In this document: piece by piece, positions 7,193 to 13,923 of the stretch
How positions within the stretch are numbered: the first letter of the stretch is position 1
Layout: each line of letters starts with the position of its first letter
From: Pseudoalteromonas ostreae
GTDB lineage: Bacteria; Pseudomonadota; Gammaproteobacteria; Enterobacterales; Alteromonadaceae
Length of the DNA: 43,589 nt
Assembly: GCF_018069805.1 (NCBI RefSeq)
Contig: NZ_JAGPYN010000031.1
Location: 1-43,589 of the forward strand
Direction: 5' to 3'
Notes under the pieces: generated by a model
The model's input: the letters and a program-made list of their open reading frames with translations, nothing else
Database searches by the model: none
What the model was told of the DNA's origin: nothing
Translations under genes and position numbers: made by a program

Positions 7193-9055
7193 TTAAATGT
7201 TGTCTACTGACTGCCCTTGCAGTGCTTTTTTAATCGATGCATCCATTCTTAACTCAGCAAATTTACTGCTGGCGTTATCAACTTTCTCAATGGCTGCTTT
7301 TATTTCATTTGGCTCGGTAGCTGTCTCACGAACGGTCACTAGTTTAGCAATTTCTGTATTTAAGTTAGCTAATTCATGTTCATCGAGTAAAGCGCTATCG
7401 GTTGCAAGTGATGCATAAAGTGCTTCAATAACACGCAGTGCTTCTACTTGTTGCTCTTTGAGCATACGTGCTTGCATGTCATCTTTGGCGTTAGTCATAG
7501 ATTCTTTAAGCATATTAGCGACTTGGTCGTCTGACAAACCAAACGATGGTTTAACTTGAATGTCAGCTTGTACACCGGTTGATTTTTCCATTGCCGATAC
7601 ACTTAGCAGGCCATCGGCATCAACTTTAAACGTAACGCGAATATGTGCAGCACCCGCTGCCATAGGTGGAATACCCTTTAAGCTAAATTTAGCTAATGAG
7701 CGGCAATCATCAACCAGCTCTCGTTCACCTTGCAATACATGCAGAGACATTGCCGTTTGACCATCTTTAAACGTAGTGAACTCTTGTGCTCGTGCGACAG
7801 GTATAGTGGTATTACGTGGAATAATCTTTTCCACTAAACCGCCCATAGTCTCAAGACCAAGCGACAATGGTAGTACATCAAGCAGTAACATGTCTGAATC
7901 AAGCTTATTACCTACTAACACATCAGCTTGTAATGCCGCGCCGAGGGCTACTACACGATCAGGGTCGATAGAAGTAAGCGGTTCTTTATTAAAAAATTCA
8001 GCAACTTGACTGCGTACAATTGGCATGCGAGTTGAGCCGCCAACCATAACCACTTGAAGTACTTCGTCATTACTAATGCCCGCATCTTTAACTGCACGGC
8101 GGCACGAACGAAGTGTCTTTTTAACCAACACCATGGCCAGTTCTTCAAACTTGTCACGAGTTACTTCAACCGTGTATTTTTCATCATCAAACTCAAGGCC
8201 AACATTCACTATAGCGTATTGACTAAGTGCTTCTTTACAGGCTTTCGCTTTGTTGATGAATAAGCGTAAGTTTGAGGGTGATAATGTCATTACCCCAGTT
8301 TCACGTTTAAAGTGATCGACTAGTAATGAATCAAAATCGTCACCACCTAGGCTTGAGTCACCACCGGTTGCCAATACTTCAAATACGCCTTGGTTTAAAC
8401 GCAAGATTGAAATATCAAAAGTACCGCCACCTAAATCATAAACAGCAATAATGCCTTCTTGGCCTGAATCTAAGCCATAAGCAACAGCCGCTGCCGTTGG
8501 CTCGTTTAATAACCGTAGTACATTAATGCCTGCAAGCTCAGCAGCATCTTTAGTGCTTTGGCGCTGCGCATCATCAAAGTAAGCAGGTACTGTGATCACG
8601 GCACCTAAAATATCTTGTCCGGCAAAGCTTTCTGCTGCGCGTTGCTTTAACGCTTTTAAAATATCGCTGGATGCGGTGACTGGGCTGATATTACCTGCTG
8701 CGGTAGTGATGGCTAGTGCGCCATCATGCTGGCAAAAATCATACGGTAATTGGCCGTAGCTTTGCTCTATTTCAGCTTGAGTTTTACCTAAAAAACGTTT
8801 AACTGAAACGAGCGTATTGGCAGGATCTTGCGTAGCCGCTTGTGCCGCTTCTACACCAACCGTAATGCTGTCAGCCTGATAGCGAACAACCGAAGGGAGC
8901 ATAGCTGCACCATTAACATCAGTTAATGTACGGGCCTCGCCACTTTGCACTGTCGCAACTAATGAGTTGGTAGTACCCAGATCAATACCTATTGCTAACT
9001 TATGTTCATGTGGTGCCGCGCTCTGCCCCGGCTCAGCAATCTGCAATAATGCCAT
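7193..9055 (-). CDS. hscA: Fe-S assembly chaperone HscA (Hsp70 family)
   Basis: This 620-aa specialised Hsp70 binds the LPPVK motif of IscU and uses ATP hydrolysis, stimulated by HscB, to promote cluster transfer. The nucleotide-binding domain covers about residues 20-385, with IGIDLGTTNSLVA near residue 22 and DLGGGTFDIS near residue 206. The substrate-binding beta domain and helical lid follow (about 395-620). Length matches E. coli HscA. It is co-transcribed after hscB with a 51-bp gap. Confidence 0.97.
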   Translation of the reverse strand: MALLQIAEPGQSAAPHEHKLAIGIDLGTTNSLVATVQSGEARTLTDVNGAAMLPSVVRYQADSITVGVEAAQAATQDPANTLVSVKRFLGKTQAEIEQSYGQLPYDFCQHDGALAITTAAGNISPVTASSDILKALKQRAAESFAGQDILGAVITVPAYFDDAQRQSTKDAAELAGINVLRLLNEPTAAAVAYGLDSGQEGIIAVYDLGGGTFDISILRLNQGVFEVLATGGDSSLGGDDFDSLLVDHFKRETGVMTLSPSNLRLFINKAKACKEALSQYAIVNVGLEFDDEKYTVEVTRDKFEELAMVLVKKTLRSCRRAVKDAGISNDEVLQVVMVGGSTRMPIVRSQVAEFFNKEPLTSIDPDRVVALGAALQADVLVGNKLDSDMLLLDVLPLSLGLETMGGLVEKIIPRNTTIPVARAQEFTTFKDGQTAMSLHVLQGERELVDDCRSLAKFSLKGIPPMAAGAAHIRVTFKVDADGLLSVSAMEKSTGVQADIQVKPSFGLSDDQVANMLKESMTNAKDDMQARMLKEQQVEALRVIEALYASLATDSALLDEHELANLNTEIAKLVTVRETATEPNEIKAAIEKVDNASSKFAELRMDASIKKALQGQSVDNI

Positions 9056-9106
9056 AATGCTCTTTAACTCTTGTTTGACTTACATGTAATTCAGTAAGTT
9101 AGATAA

Positions 9107-9634
9107 TTAATCGTCGAATAAACTGTCTTCAATTCGCTCTAATTCATCGCGTAATTTGTACACGAACTTTAATTTGCGAATATTATCAGCGGCTAACTGC
9201 CATTGCTGTTCATCATTACTTGCTAATTGCTCTGCTAACTGCGCGCTATATTGACTATCAAGTTGTTTTATTTGCTGTTCAAACTGGGCTATCGCAGCAT
9301 CAGGATCTGCACTTGCAGTTAATTCTTCTAGCTCTTCACGCAGTTCCATTTGTTGCATTAAAAACTGCGGATCTTGTAAGGTTTGCTGTTCAGCTCGAAT
9401 ATCAACACCCAGTTCGCTAAGCATATATTCAGCACGCTTTACTGGGTGCTTTAAAATTTGTAGGGCGTCGTTGATTTCAGCCGTATTTTGTACCGCTAAT
9501 AATTTATCGCGGCTACTAGCATTCGCATGACGGTCTGGATGAACAGCACGCTGGAGTTCGAGGTAATTTTTATTTACTGTTGCTAAATCCACATTGTAAT
9601 CAACGGGTATCGCAAACAATTCAAAATAGCGCAT
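9107..9634 (-). CDS. hscB: J-domain co-chaperone HscB
   Basis: The protein (about 175 aa) has an N-terminal J domain carrying the HPD motif (AVHPDRH near residue 34) and a C-terminal three-helix domain that binds IscU. It delivers IscU to HscA and stimulates its ATPase. I chose the ATG at 9634 (MRYFELF), which fits the family start and follows GGAATT. An ATG four codons upstream (9646) is the alternative and has no better ribosome site. Confidence 0.94.
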   Translation of the reverse strand: MRYFELFAIPVDYNVDLATVNKNYLELQRAVHPDRHANASSRDKLLAVQNTAEINDALQILKHPVKRAEYMLSELGVDIRAEQQTLQDPQFLMQQMELREELEELTASADPDAAIAQFEQQIKQLDSQYSAQLAEQLASNDEQQWQLAADNIRKLKFVYKLRDELERIEDSLFDD

Positions 9635-9684
9635 AATTCCAACCATGCCAAATTAACATATTGGCTTAAAATTCAGATAGAACA

Positions 9685-9706
9685 AAGCCCTACAAGTGCA
9701 GGGCTT
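9685..9706 (-). terminator. Intra-operon hairpin between iscA and hscB
   Basis: A 7-bp stem AAGCCCT/AGGGCTT with an 8-nt loop is followed on the minus strand by TTTGTTCT, an imperfect T-tract. It could be a weak terminator or processing site that lowers hscBA-fdx expression relative to iscRSUA. Confidence 0.55.
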
Positions 9707-9728
9707 CAATATACAGTTCTTTCAATCT

Positions 9729-10052
9729 TTAAACTGTGAAACTTTCACCACAACCACACTCATCAGCTTGATTTGGGTTAATAAATTTAAACCCTTCATT
9801 CAAACCTTCTTTGGTGTAATCAAGCTCAGTACCATCAATATAAACCAAGCTTTTAGCGTCAACGATTACTTTCACCCCTTGGGATTCGAATACTTCGTCG
9901 CCGTCAGTTAACTCGTCAACAAACTCAAGAACATAAGCAAGACCTGAACAGCCCGTCGTTTTAATGCCTACGCGCAGGCCTAGGCCTTTACCGCGATTTG
10001 CTAAAAATGATTCTACGCGGTTTGCTGCCGCATCTGTCAATGTCACTGCCAT
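9729..10052 (-). CDS. iscA: Fe-S carrier protein IscA
   Basis: This 107-aa A-type carrier moves Fe-S clusters or iron to target proteins. The three conserved cysteines are C35 (TTGCSG) and C99 and C101 (ECGCGESF near the C-terminus), at the E. coli positions. It sits 9 bp after iscU in the operon. Confidence 0.96.
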   Translation of the reverse strand: MAVTLTDAAANRVESFLANRGKGLGLRVGIKTTGCSGLAYVLEFVDELTDGDEVFESQGVKVIVDAKSLVYIDGTELDYTKEGLNEGFKFINPNQADECGCGESFTV

Positions 10053-10061
10053 GATTATCTC

Positions 10062-10445
10062 TTACTTCGCTTGTTTACTTTTATAGTCTGCAATTGCTGC
10101 TTGGATTGCATCTTCAGCTAAAATTGAACAGTGAATTTTCACTGGTGGCAACTCAAGCTCAGCACTGATATCAGTGTTTTTGATCATTGCAGCTTCATCT
10201 AAAGTCTTACCTTTAACCCACTCTGTTACCAGAGATGATGAAGCAATTGCGCTACCACAACCGTATGTTTTAAATTTAGCGTCTTCAATCACGCCTGAAG
10301 CTGATACTTTAATTTGCAGCTTCATTACGTCACCACATGCTGGTGCGCCAACCATACCGGTTGCTACTGATGGATCATTTTTGTCTAAAACACCTACATT
10401 ACGTGGGTTTTCAACATGATCGATTACTTTATCACTATACGCCAT
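10062..10445 (-). CDS. iscU: Fe-S scaffold protein IscU
   Basis: This 127-aa scaffold assembles clusters with sulfur from IscS. Ligand cysteines are C37 (PACGD), the Cys of the YGCGSAIASSS motif, and C106 (HCSILAED). The HscA recognition motif LPPVK lies at about 99-103. It follows iscS by 40 bp. Confidence 0.97.
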   Translation of the reverse strand: MAYSDKVIDHVENPRNVGVLDKNDPSVATGMVGAPACGDVMKLQIKVSASGVIEDAKFKTYGCGSAIASSSLVTEWVKGKTLDEAAMIKNTDISAELELPPVKIHCSILAEDAIQAAIADYKSKQAK

Positions 10446-10485
10446 TATACTATCCTCATTACCTGCTAGCGGATGTACTCATCAA

Positions 10486-11703
10486 TTAATGATGAGCCCA
10501 TTCAACTGAATCTAAATCAACACCTTCTTGATGCATTTCCCAAAGAGGTGACATCTCACGTAAGCGACCGATAGAGTTCTTCATTAAATTGACGGTATAA
10601 TCAATCTCTTCTTCGGTAGTAAAACGACCAATACTGAAACGAATTGAGCTGTGTGCCAATTCATCGTTGCGGCCAAGCGCACGTAATACATAAGAAGGCT
10701 CTAAACTTGCTGAAGTACAGGCTGAACCTGATGATACAGCTATGTCTTTAACAGCCATCAATAACGATTCACCTTCAACAAAGTTGAAGCTGATGTTAAC
10801 AATTCCTGGTACTGATTGATCCGGTGTACCGTTAAAGTACACTTCATCCATATCAGCCATAATGCCATCAATTAAACGCTTACGCAGCGCGCTGATGTGT
10901 GCATGATCTTTTTCAAAGTCTTGTTTAGCAATTCTAAACGCAGCGCCCATACCAACTAATTGGTGTGTCGCAAGAGTACCAGAGCGCATACCACGCTCAT
11001 GACCGCCACCGTGCATTTGTGCTTCTAAACGAGCACGTGGCTTACGGCGAACATATAAAGCACCTACACCTTTCGGGCCATATACTTTGTGTGCTGAGAA
11101 TGACATAAAATCAACTTTAAGTTGTTGTACATCAATTAACACTTTACCTGCGCTTTGCGCGGCATCAACGTGAAACATAATTTTACGTTCACGACACATT
11201 TCGCCAATAGTCGCGATATCTTGAATCACACCTAACTCGTTGTTTACGTGCATGATGCTTACTAATACGGTGTCGTCTCGCATAGTTTGTGCAAGCTTTT
11301 TAAGGTCAAGCAGGCCGTTTTCTTCAACGTCCATATAAGTAACTTCAAAACCTTGGCGCTCTAACTCACGACATGTGTCTATCACTGCTTTATGCTCAGT
11401 TTTAGCGGTAATAACGTGCTTACCTTTCTTTTTGTAAAACTGTGCTGCACCTTTGATTGCAAGGTTGTTTGATTCTGTCGCACCCGACGTAAAAACGATT
11501 TCACGTGGGTCTGCGTTAATTAGATCTGCGATATCAGTACGTGCCTGATCAATCGCTTCTTCAGCTTGCCAACCAAAACGGTGTGAACGTGATGCAGGGT
11601 TACCAAAATTGCCATCCATTGTTAGGCATTGCATCATTTCTTGTGCAACACGCTCGTCAACTGGCGTGGTTGCTGCATAATCTAAATAAATCGGTAACTT
11701 CAT
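10486..11703 (-). CDS. iscS: Cysteine desulfurase IscS
   Basis: This 405-aa PLP enzyme takes sulfur from cysteine and passes it to IscU and to tRNA thiolation. The PLP lysine lies in SFSAHKVYGPKG (about residue 206) and the persulfide cysteine in SSGSACTSASLEPS (about residue 328). Length is close to E. coli IscS (404). It follows iscR by 23 bp. Confidence 0.97.
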   Translation of the reverse strand: MKLPIYLDYAATTPVDERVAQEMMQCLTMDGNFGNPASRSHRFGWQAEEAIDQARTDIADLINADPREIVFTSGATESNNLAIKGAAQFYKKKGKHVITAKTEHKAVIDTCRELERQGFEVTYMDVEENGLLDLKKLAQTMRDDTVLVSIMHVNNELGVIQDIATIGEMCRERKIMFHVDAAQSAGKVLIDVQQLKVDFMSFSAHKVYGPKGVGALYVRRKPRARLEAQMHGGGHERGMRSGTLATHQLVGMGAAFRIAKQDFEKDHAHISALRKRLIDGIMADMDEVYFNGTPDQSVPGIVNISFNFVEGESLLMAVKDIAVSSGSACTSASLEPSYVLRALGRNDELAHSSIRFSIGRFTTEEEIDYTVNLMKNSIGRLREMSPLWEMHQEGVDLDSVEWAHH

Positions 11704-11726
11704 TTCTTTCTCCGCTGGACGCCAAC

Positions 11727-12218
11727 TTATAGTTGGCAGCTTACTTGAATATTTTCCAATTGCTTAAGTGCATTATTAACGCTGTTATTTTGGCGAGATG
11801 AAACTTCCTTCACATCTGATTTTTCCACCAATTCAGCAAGGGTAATACCGTTTAAAAAGTCTTCTATTCGAGCACTTAGATCCGACCATAAGGTGTGAGT
11901 TAAACACCGCATACCGCTTTGACAGCCGCCCGTTGCACCATGGCACCGGGTTGCATCTATTGATTCATCAACAGCGTTGATCACATCACCAACCGAAATA
12001 GCATGCGTTTCACGACCAAGTAGATAACCCCCACCTGGGCCACGCACAGAGCTAACTAAACCACTTTTACGTAATCGGGCAAATAACTGCTCTAGATACG
12101 ACAAAGAAATTTCTTGTCGTTCTGAAATATCGGCAAGGGGAACTGGCCCTACATGTGTATGTAGCGCAACATCCAGCATCGCTGTGACGGCATATCTGCC
12201 TTTTGATGTTAACTTCAT
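11727..12218 (-). CDS. iscR: Rrf2-family Fe-S sensing regulator IscR
   Basis: This 163-aa Rrf2 winged-helix regulator represses its own operon when it carries a [2Fe-2S] cluster. The N-terminal helix-turn-helix is intact. The cluster ligands are C92, C99 and C105, with a histidine at 108. The first spacing is C-x6-C, one residue longer than the C-x5-C of E. coli IscR. The start ATG at 12218 follows a GGGGG ribosome site. Three type-1 IscR sites upstream (12251-12440) support autoregulation. Confidence 0.95.
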   Translation of the reverse strand: MKLTSKGRYAVTAMLDVALHTHVGPVPLADISERQEISLSYLEQLFARLRKSGLVSSVRGPGGGYLLGRETHAISVGDVINAVDESIDATRCHGATGGCQSGMRCLTHTLWSDLSARIEDFLNGITLAELVEKSDVKEVSSRQNNSVNNALKQLENIQVSCQL

Positions 12219-12243
12219 AGAGCCCCCGCACTAAAGAGTGCAA

Positions 12244-12275
12244 ATTTTAATTACCAGAGTAAAATAGTCAAGTAT
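12244..12275 (-). promoter_or_regulatory. IscR site 1 with proximal iscR promoter
   Basis: The 25-bp site 12251-12275 matches the E. coli type-1 IscR consensus at about 22 positions. On the minus strand it contains -35 TTGACT (12266-12271), with -10 TAAAAT at 12244-12249 and a 16-bp spacer. Transcription would start about 20 nt before the iscR ATG. Confidence 0.85.
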
Positions 12276-12298
12276 TATTATGACGTAGCTTTAGAGCT

Positions 12299-12361
12299 GT
12301 AAGTCGTAAGTTGTAAGTTGTAAGTTTTAGAGCTTAGAGCTTAGAGCTTAGAGCTTAGAGC
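12299..12361. repeat. Heptamer element 3 inside the iscR promoter region
   Basis: Four forward heptamers (GTAAGTC then GTAAGTT three times, 12299-12326) run directly into five copies of TTAGAGC (12327-12361), which on the minus strand read CTAAGCT. This is the same forward-left, reverse-right layout as elements 1 and 2, but the arms abut with nothing between them. It separates IscR site 1 from sites 2 and 3. Confidence 0.9.
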
Positions 12362-12376
12362 TTTCAAAACACTTCA

Positions 12377-12401
12377 ATACCCGACTATTTTAGTCAAGTA
12401 C
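12377..12401 (-). promoter_or_regulatory. IscR type-1 site 2
   Basis: This site begins ATACCCGACTA and ends TAGTCAAGTAC. It matches the type-1 IscR consensus at 24 of 25 positions, the best of the three. A TTGACT -35-like hexamer is inside it, but no good -10 follows at the right distance, so it is more likely a pure operator. Confidence 0.85.
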
Positions 12402-12408
12402 TGTGTTC

Positions 12409-12440
12409 ATTGTAATTACCTGAGTAATTTAGTCAAGTAT
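12409..12440 (-). promoter_or_regulatory. IscR site 3 with distal iscR promoter
   Basis: Site 12416-12440 matches the type-1 consensus at about 23 of 25 positions and closely resembles site 1. On the minus strand, -35 TTGACT (12431-12436) and -10 TACAAT (12409-12414) are 16 bp apart. A transcript from here would carry heptamer element 3 in a roughly 180-nt leader. Confidence 0.85.
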
Positions 12441-12458
12441 TAGTCTTATAACTTTCGC

Positions 12459-13181
12459 TTATTTAGTAGACTTATTTATTGAGGTTAAAATACCGCGTAA
12501 AATATTTAGCTCTGCATCTTCTGGGCGAGCACGGTTAAATAAACGACGTAGCTTAGTCATTACCATGCCCGGATGCTGCTTAATAATAAAGCCTGTTTCG
12601 AGTAAGGTTTGTTCTAAGTGTTCGTAAAATAACTCGGTTTGTTTTGAGCTTGGATACACAGCATCATCTACTTGCGTTACTTTGGGTTGTTGATTTAAAA
12701 ACGCCATACGCGTTTCATAGCATAACGTTTGCACAGCCATTGCTAAATTAAGCGAGCTGTATTCAGGATTGGCAGGGATACACACATGGTAGTTACACAG
12801 TTGCAGCTCTTCATTACTTAAGCCACTGTTTTCGCGACCAAACACTAATGAAACAGGACCAGTAACAGCTTCAGCAACTAGCTTTTCACCACATTCACGT
12901 GGTTCCACCATCGGCCACGATAAAGTACGTGAACGTGCGCTAGTACCAATAGTTAGCGCGCAACCTGCAATCGCTTCTGCAACTGTGTCAACGATTACCG
13001 CATTACCTAGCACATCAGTTGCACCAGCCGCTAATGCACTAGCGTGGCTATCAACTTCACACGCTGGATCAACTAAATACAGTTTTGATAAGCCCATGGT
13101 TTTCATCGCGCGCGCCGCTGAGCCGATGTTACCTGAATGTGAGGTGTTTACTAAAACAATGCGGATGTCGTCTAAGATCAT
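12459..13181 (-). CDS. trmJ: tRNA (Cm32/Um32) methyltransferase TrmJ
   Basis: This 240-aa SPOUT-class methyltransferase 2'-O-methylates position 32 of tRNAs. The SPOUT core occupies about residues 1-160, with LVNTSHSGNIGSAARAMKT at the N-terminus, the FGRENSGLSNEE motif near residue 114 and SLNLAMAVQTLCYE near residue 142. A C-terminal helical extension follows. Its position between suhB and iscR is the same as in E. coli. It is transcribed toward iscR, so read-through into the isc operon is possible; no terminator is seen between them. Confidence 0.93.
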   Translation of the reverse strand: MILDDIRIVLVNTSHSGNIGSAARAMKTMGLSKLYLVDPACEVDSHASALAAGATDVLGNAVIVDTVAEAIAGCALTIGTSARSRTLSWPMVEPRECGEKLVAEAVTGPVSLVFGRENSGLSNEELQLCNYHVCIPANPEYSSLNLAMAVQTLCYETRMAFLNQQPKVTQVDDAVYPSSKQTELFYEHLEQTLLETGFIIKQHPGMVMTKLRRLFNRARPEDAELNILRGILTSINKSTK

Positions 13182-13213
13182 TACTGTTTAACTCATACCA
13201 AAAAATTGCGCGA

Positions 13214-13222
13214 ATTATAACA
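13214..13222 (-). promoter_or_regulatory. Extended -10 promoter of trmJ
   Basis: On the minus strand TGTTATAAT (TATAAT at 13214-13219) lies about 33 bp before the ATG. At a 17-bp spacing the -35 position would fall in the AGCTATC array (13237-13242), which offers no good hexamer; the TG extension probably compensates. Confidence 0.6.
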
Positions 13223-13230
13223 TGGATGTT

Positions 13231-13325
13231 AGCTATCAGCTATCAGCTATCAGCTATCAGCTATCAGCTATCAGCTATCAGCTATCAGCTATCAGCTATC
13301 AGCTATCAGCTATCAGCTATCAGCT
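13231..13325 (+). repeat. Heptamer array, left arm of element 4 (AGCTATC, about 13.6 copies)
   Basis: A perfect AGCTATC tandem of 95 bp has the same unit and nearly the same length as the array at 5097-5192. It overlaps the 3' end of the four-helix-bundle gene and supplies its stop codon. It also borders the trmJ promoter. Confidence 0.97.
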
Positions 13326-13684
13326 TTTATTTTAGCCTTTAGAGCTGTCAACATTTTTGATAGCTCAACAGTTTCATTTATCCACTGCAAACCAATATCT
13401 TTATTTATGTAGTTAATATCTATTCCTATATAAATCTGTGTTCTCGTTTCTGCTAATGAAGATCTGGATATATCTAAAAACCGCAACCTCTCTTTATCAC
13501 TTTCGCGAGTCATACCTTCTGCTATATTACTAGGAACTGATAGACCAGATCGCGTTAACTGGTTTCTAAAGCCAAAATCATTAAGATCGATTGTAAGTTT
13601 ATAAATATCTGCACTTAATCTTGCTGATCGTTTCCATACTTCAAGGTTCTCAAAGTTCCTATATATTAACCATTTCACAAGCAT
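13313..13684 (-). CDS. S23/Avd-like four-helix-bundle protein
   Basis: The 123-aa protein belongs to the family first seen in 23S rRNA intervening sequences and related to Avd of diversity-generating retroelements. Family hallmarks are visible: FENLEVWKRSARL near residue 11, then FGFRNQLTRSGLSVPSNIAEG (about 37-58), and helical segments to the end. No catalytic residues are expected; the family forms basic pentamers that bind nucleic acid. No rRNA or reverse transcriptase is nearby. The last codons (AAA ATA AAA GCT GAT AGC TGA) run into the AGCTATC array, which provides the stop. The start ATG at 13684 lies in a 19-bp inverted repeat and has no clear ribosome site; GTG at codon 3 is an alternative. 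It is enclosed by heptamer arms at 13231-13325 and 13731-13764. Its role is unknown. Confidence 0.88.
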   Translation of the reverse strand: MLVKWLIYRNFENLEVWKRSARLSADIYKLTIDLNDFGFRNQLTRSGLSVPSNIAEGMTRESDKERLRFLDISRSSLAETRTQIYIGIDINYINKDIGLQWINETVELSKMLTALKAKIKADS

Positions 13685-13701
13685 GGTTAATATATAGGAA
13701 C
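13655..13701. repeat. Perfect 19-bp inverted repeat over the start of the four-helix-bundle gene
   Basis: GTTCCTATATATTAACCAT (13655-13673) is the exact reverse complement of 13683-13701, with a 9-nt spacer. The start codon of the gene lies at the edge of one arm. In mRNA this would be a stable hairpin covering initiation. Confidence 0.95.
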
Positions 13702-13730
13702 GATAACTTTAAAATGCAAATGCCCAACTT

Positions 13731-13764
13731 TGACGGCTGACGGCTGACGGCTGACGGCTGACGG
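13731..13764 (-). repeat. Heptamer array, right arm of element 4 (GTCAGCC on minus strand)
   Basis: TGACGGC is repeated 4.9 times. On the minus strand it reads GTCAGCC, the same unit as the right arm of element 1. It completes the bracket around the four-helix-bundle gene. Confidence 0.95.
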
Positions 13765-13836
13765 AAAACAATACTAATAAACCTCTTCTCAAACAGCTAT
13801 GTACAAAAAACACTCAAAACTTTTTGGGGTTTATTG

Positions 13837-13864
13837 TTTACTTTGTGTCAAAAATCGCTAGAAT
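13837..13864 (+). promoter_or_regulatory. suhB promoter
   Basis: -35 TTTACT (13837-13842) and -10 TAGAAT (13859-13864) are separated by 16 bp and followed by a GC-rich ACGCCGGC discriminator, which could make it growth-rate sensitive. The ATG is about 60 bp downstream. Confidence 0.6.
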
Positions 13865-13923
13865 ACGCCGGCTGAAATATATAGAAATATATACACGTTC
13901 TTTTACAACCCAAAGGTAATACC

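Noticed and set aside
13085..13342. 85-aa open frame on the plus strand with SYQLSAI repeats
   Set aside because: It is antisense to trmJ and then a translation of the AGCTATC array, which is open by composition only.
13313..13684. 23S rRNA intervening sequence
   Set aside because: The protein is of that family, but there is no rRNA sequence on either side; the neighbours are trmJ and suhB.
13313..13684. Diversity-generating retroelement accessory gene (avd)
   Set aside because: No reverse transcriptase, template repeat or variable repeat is seen nearby.
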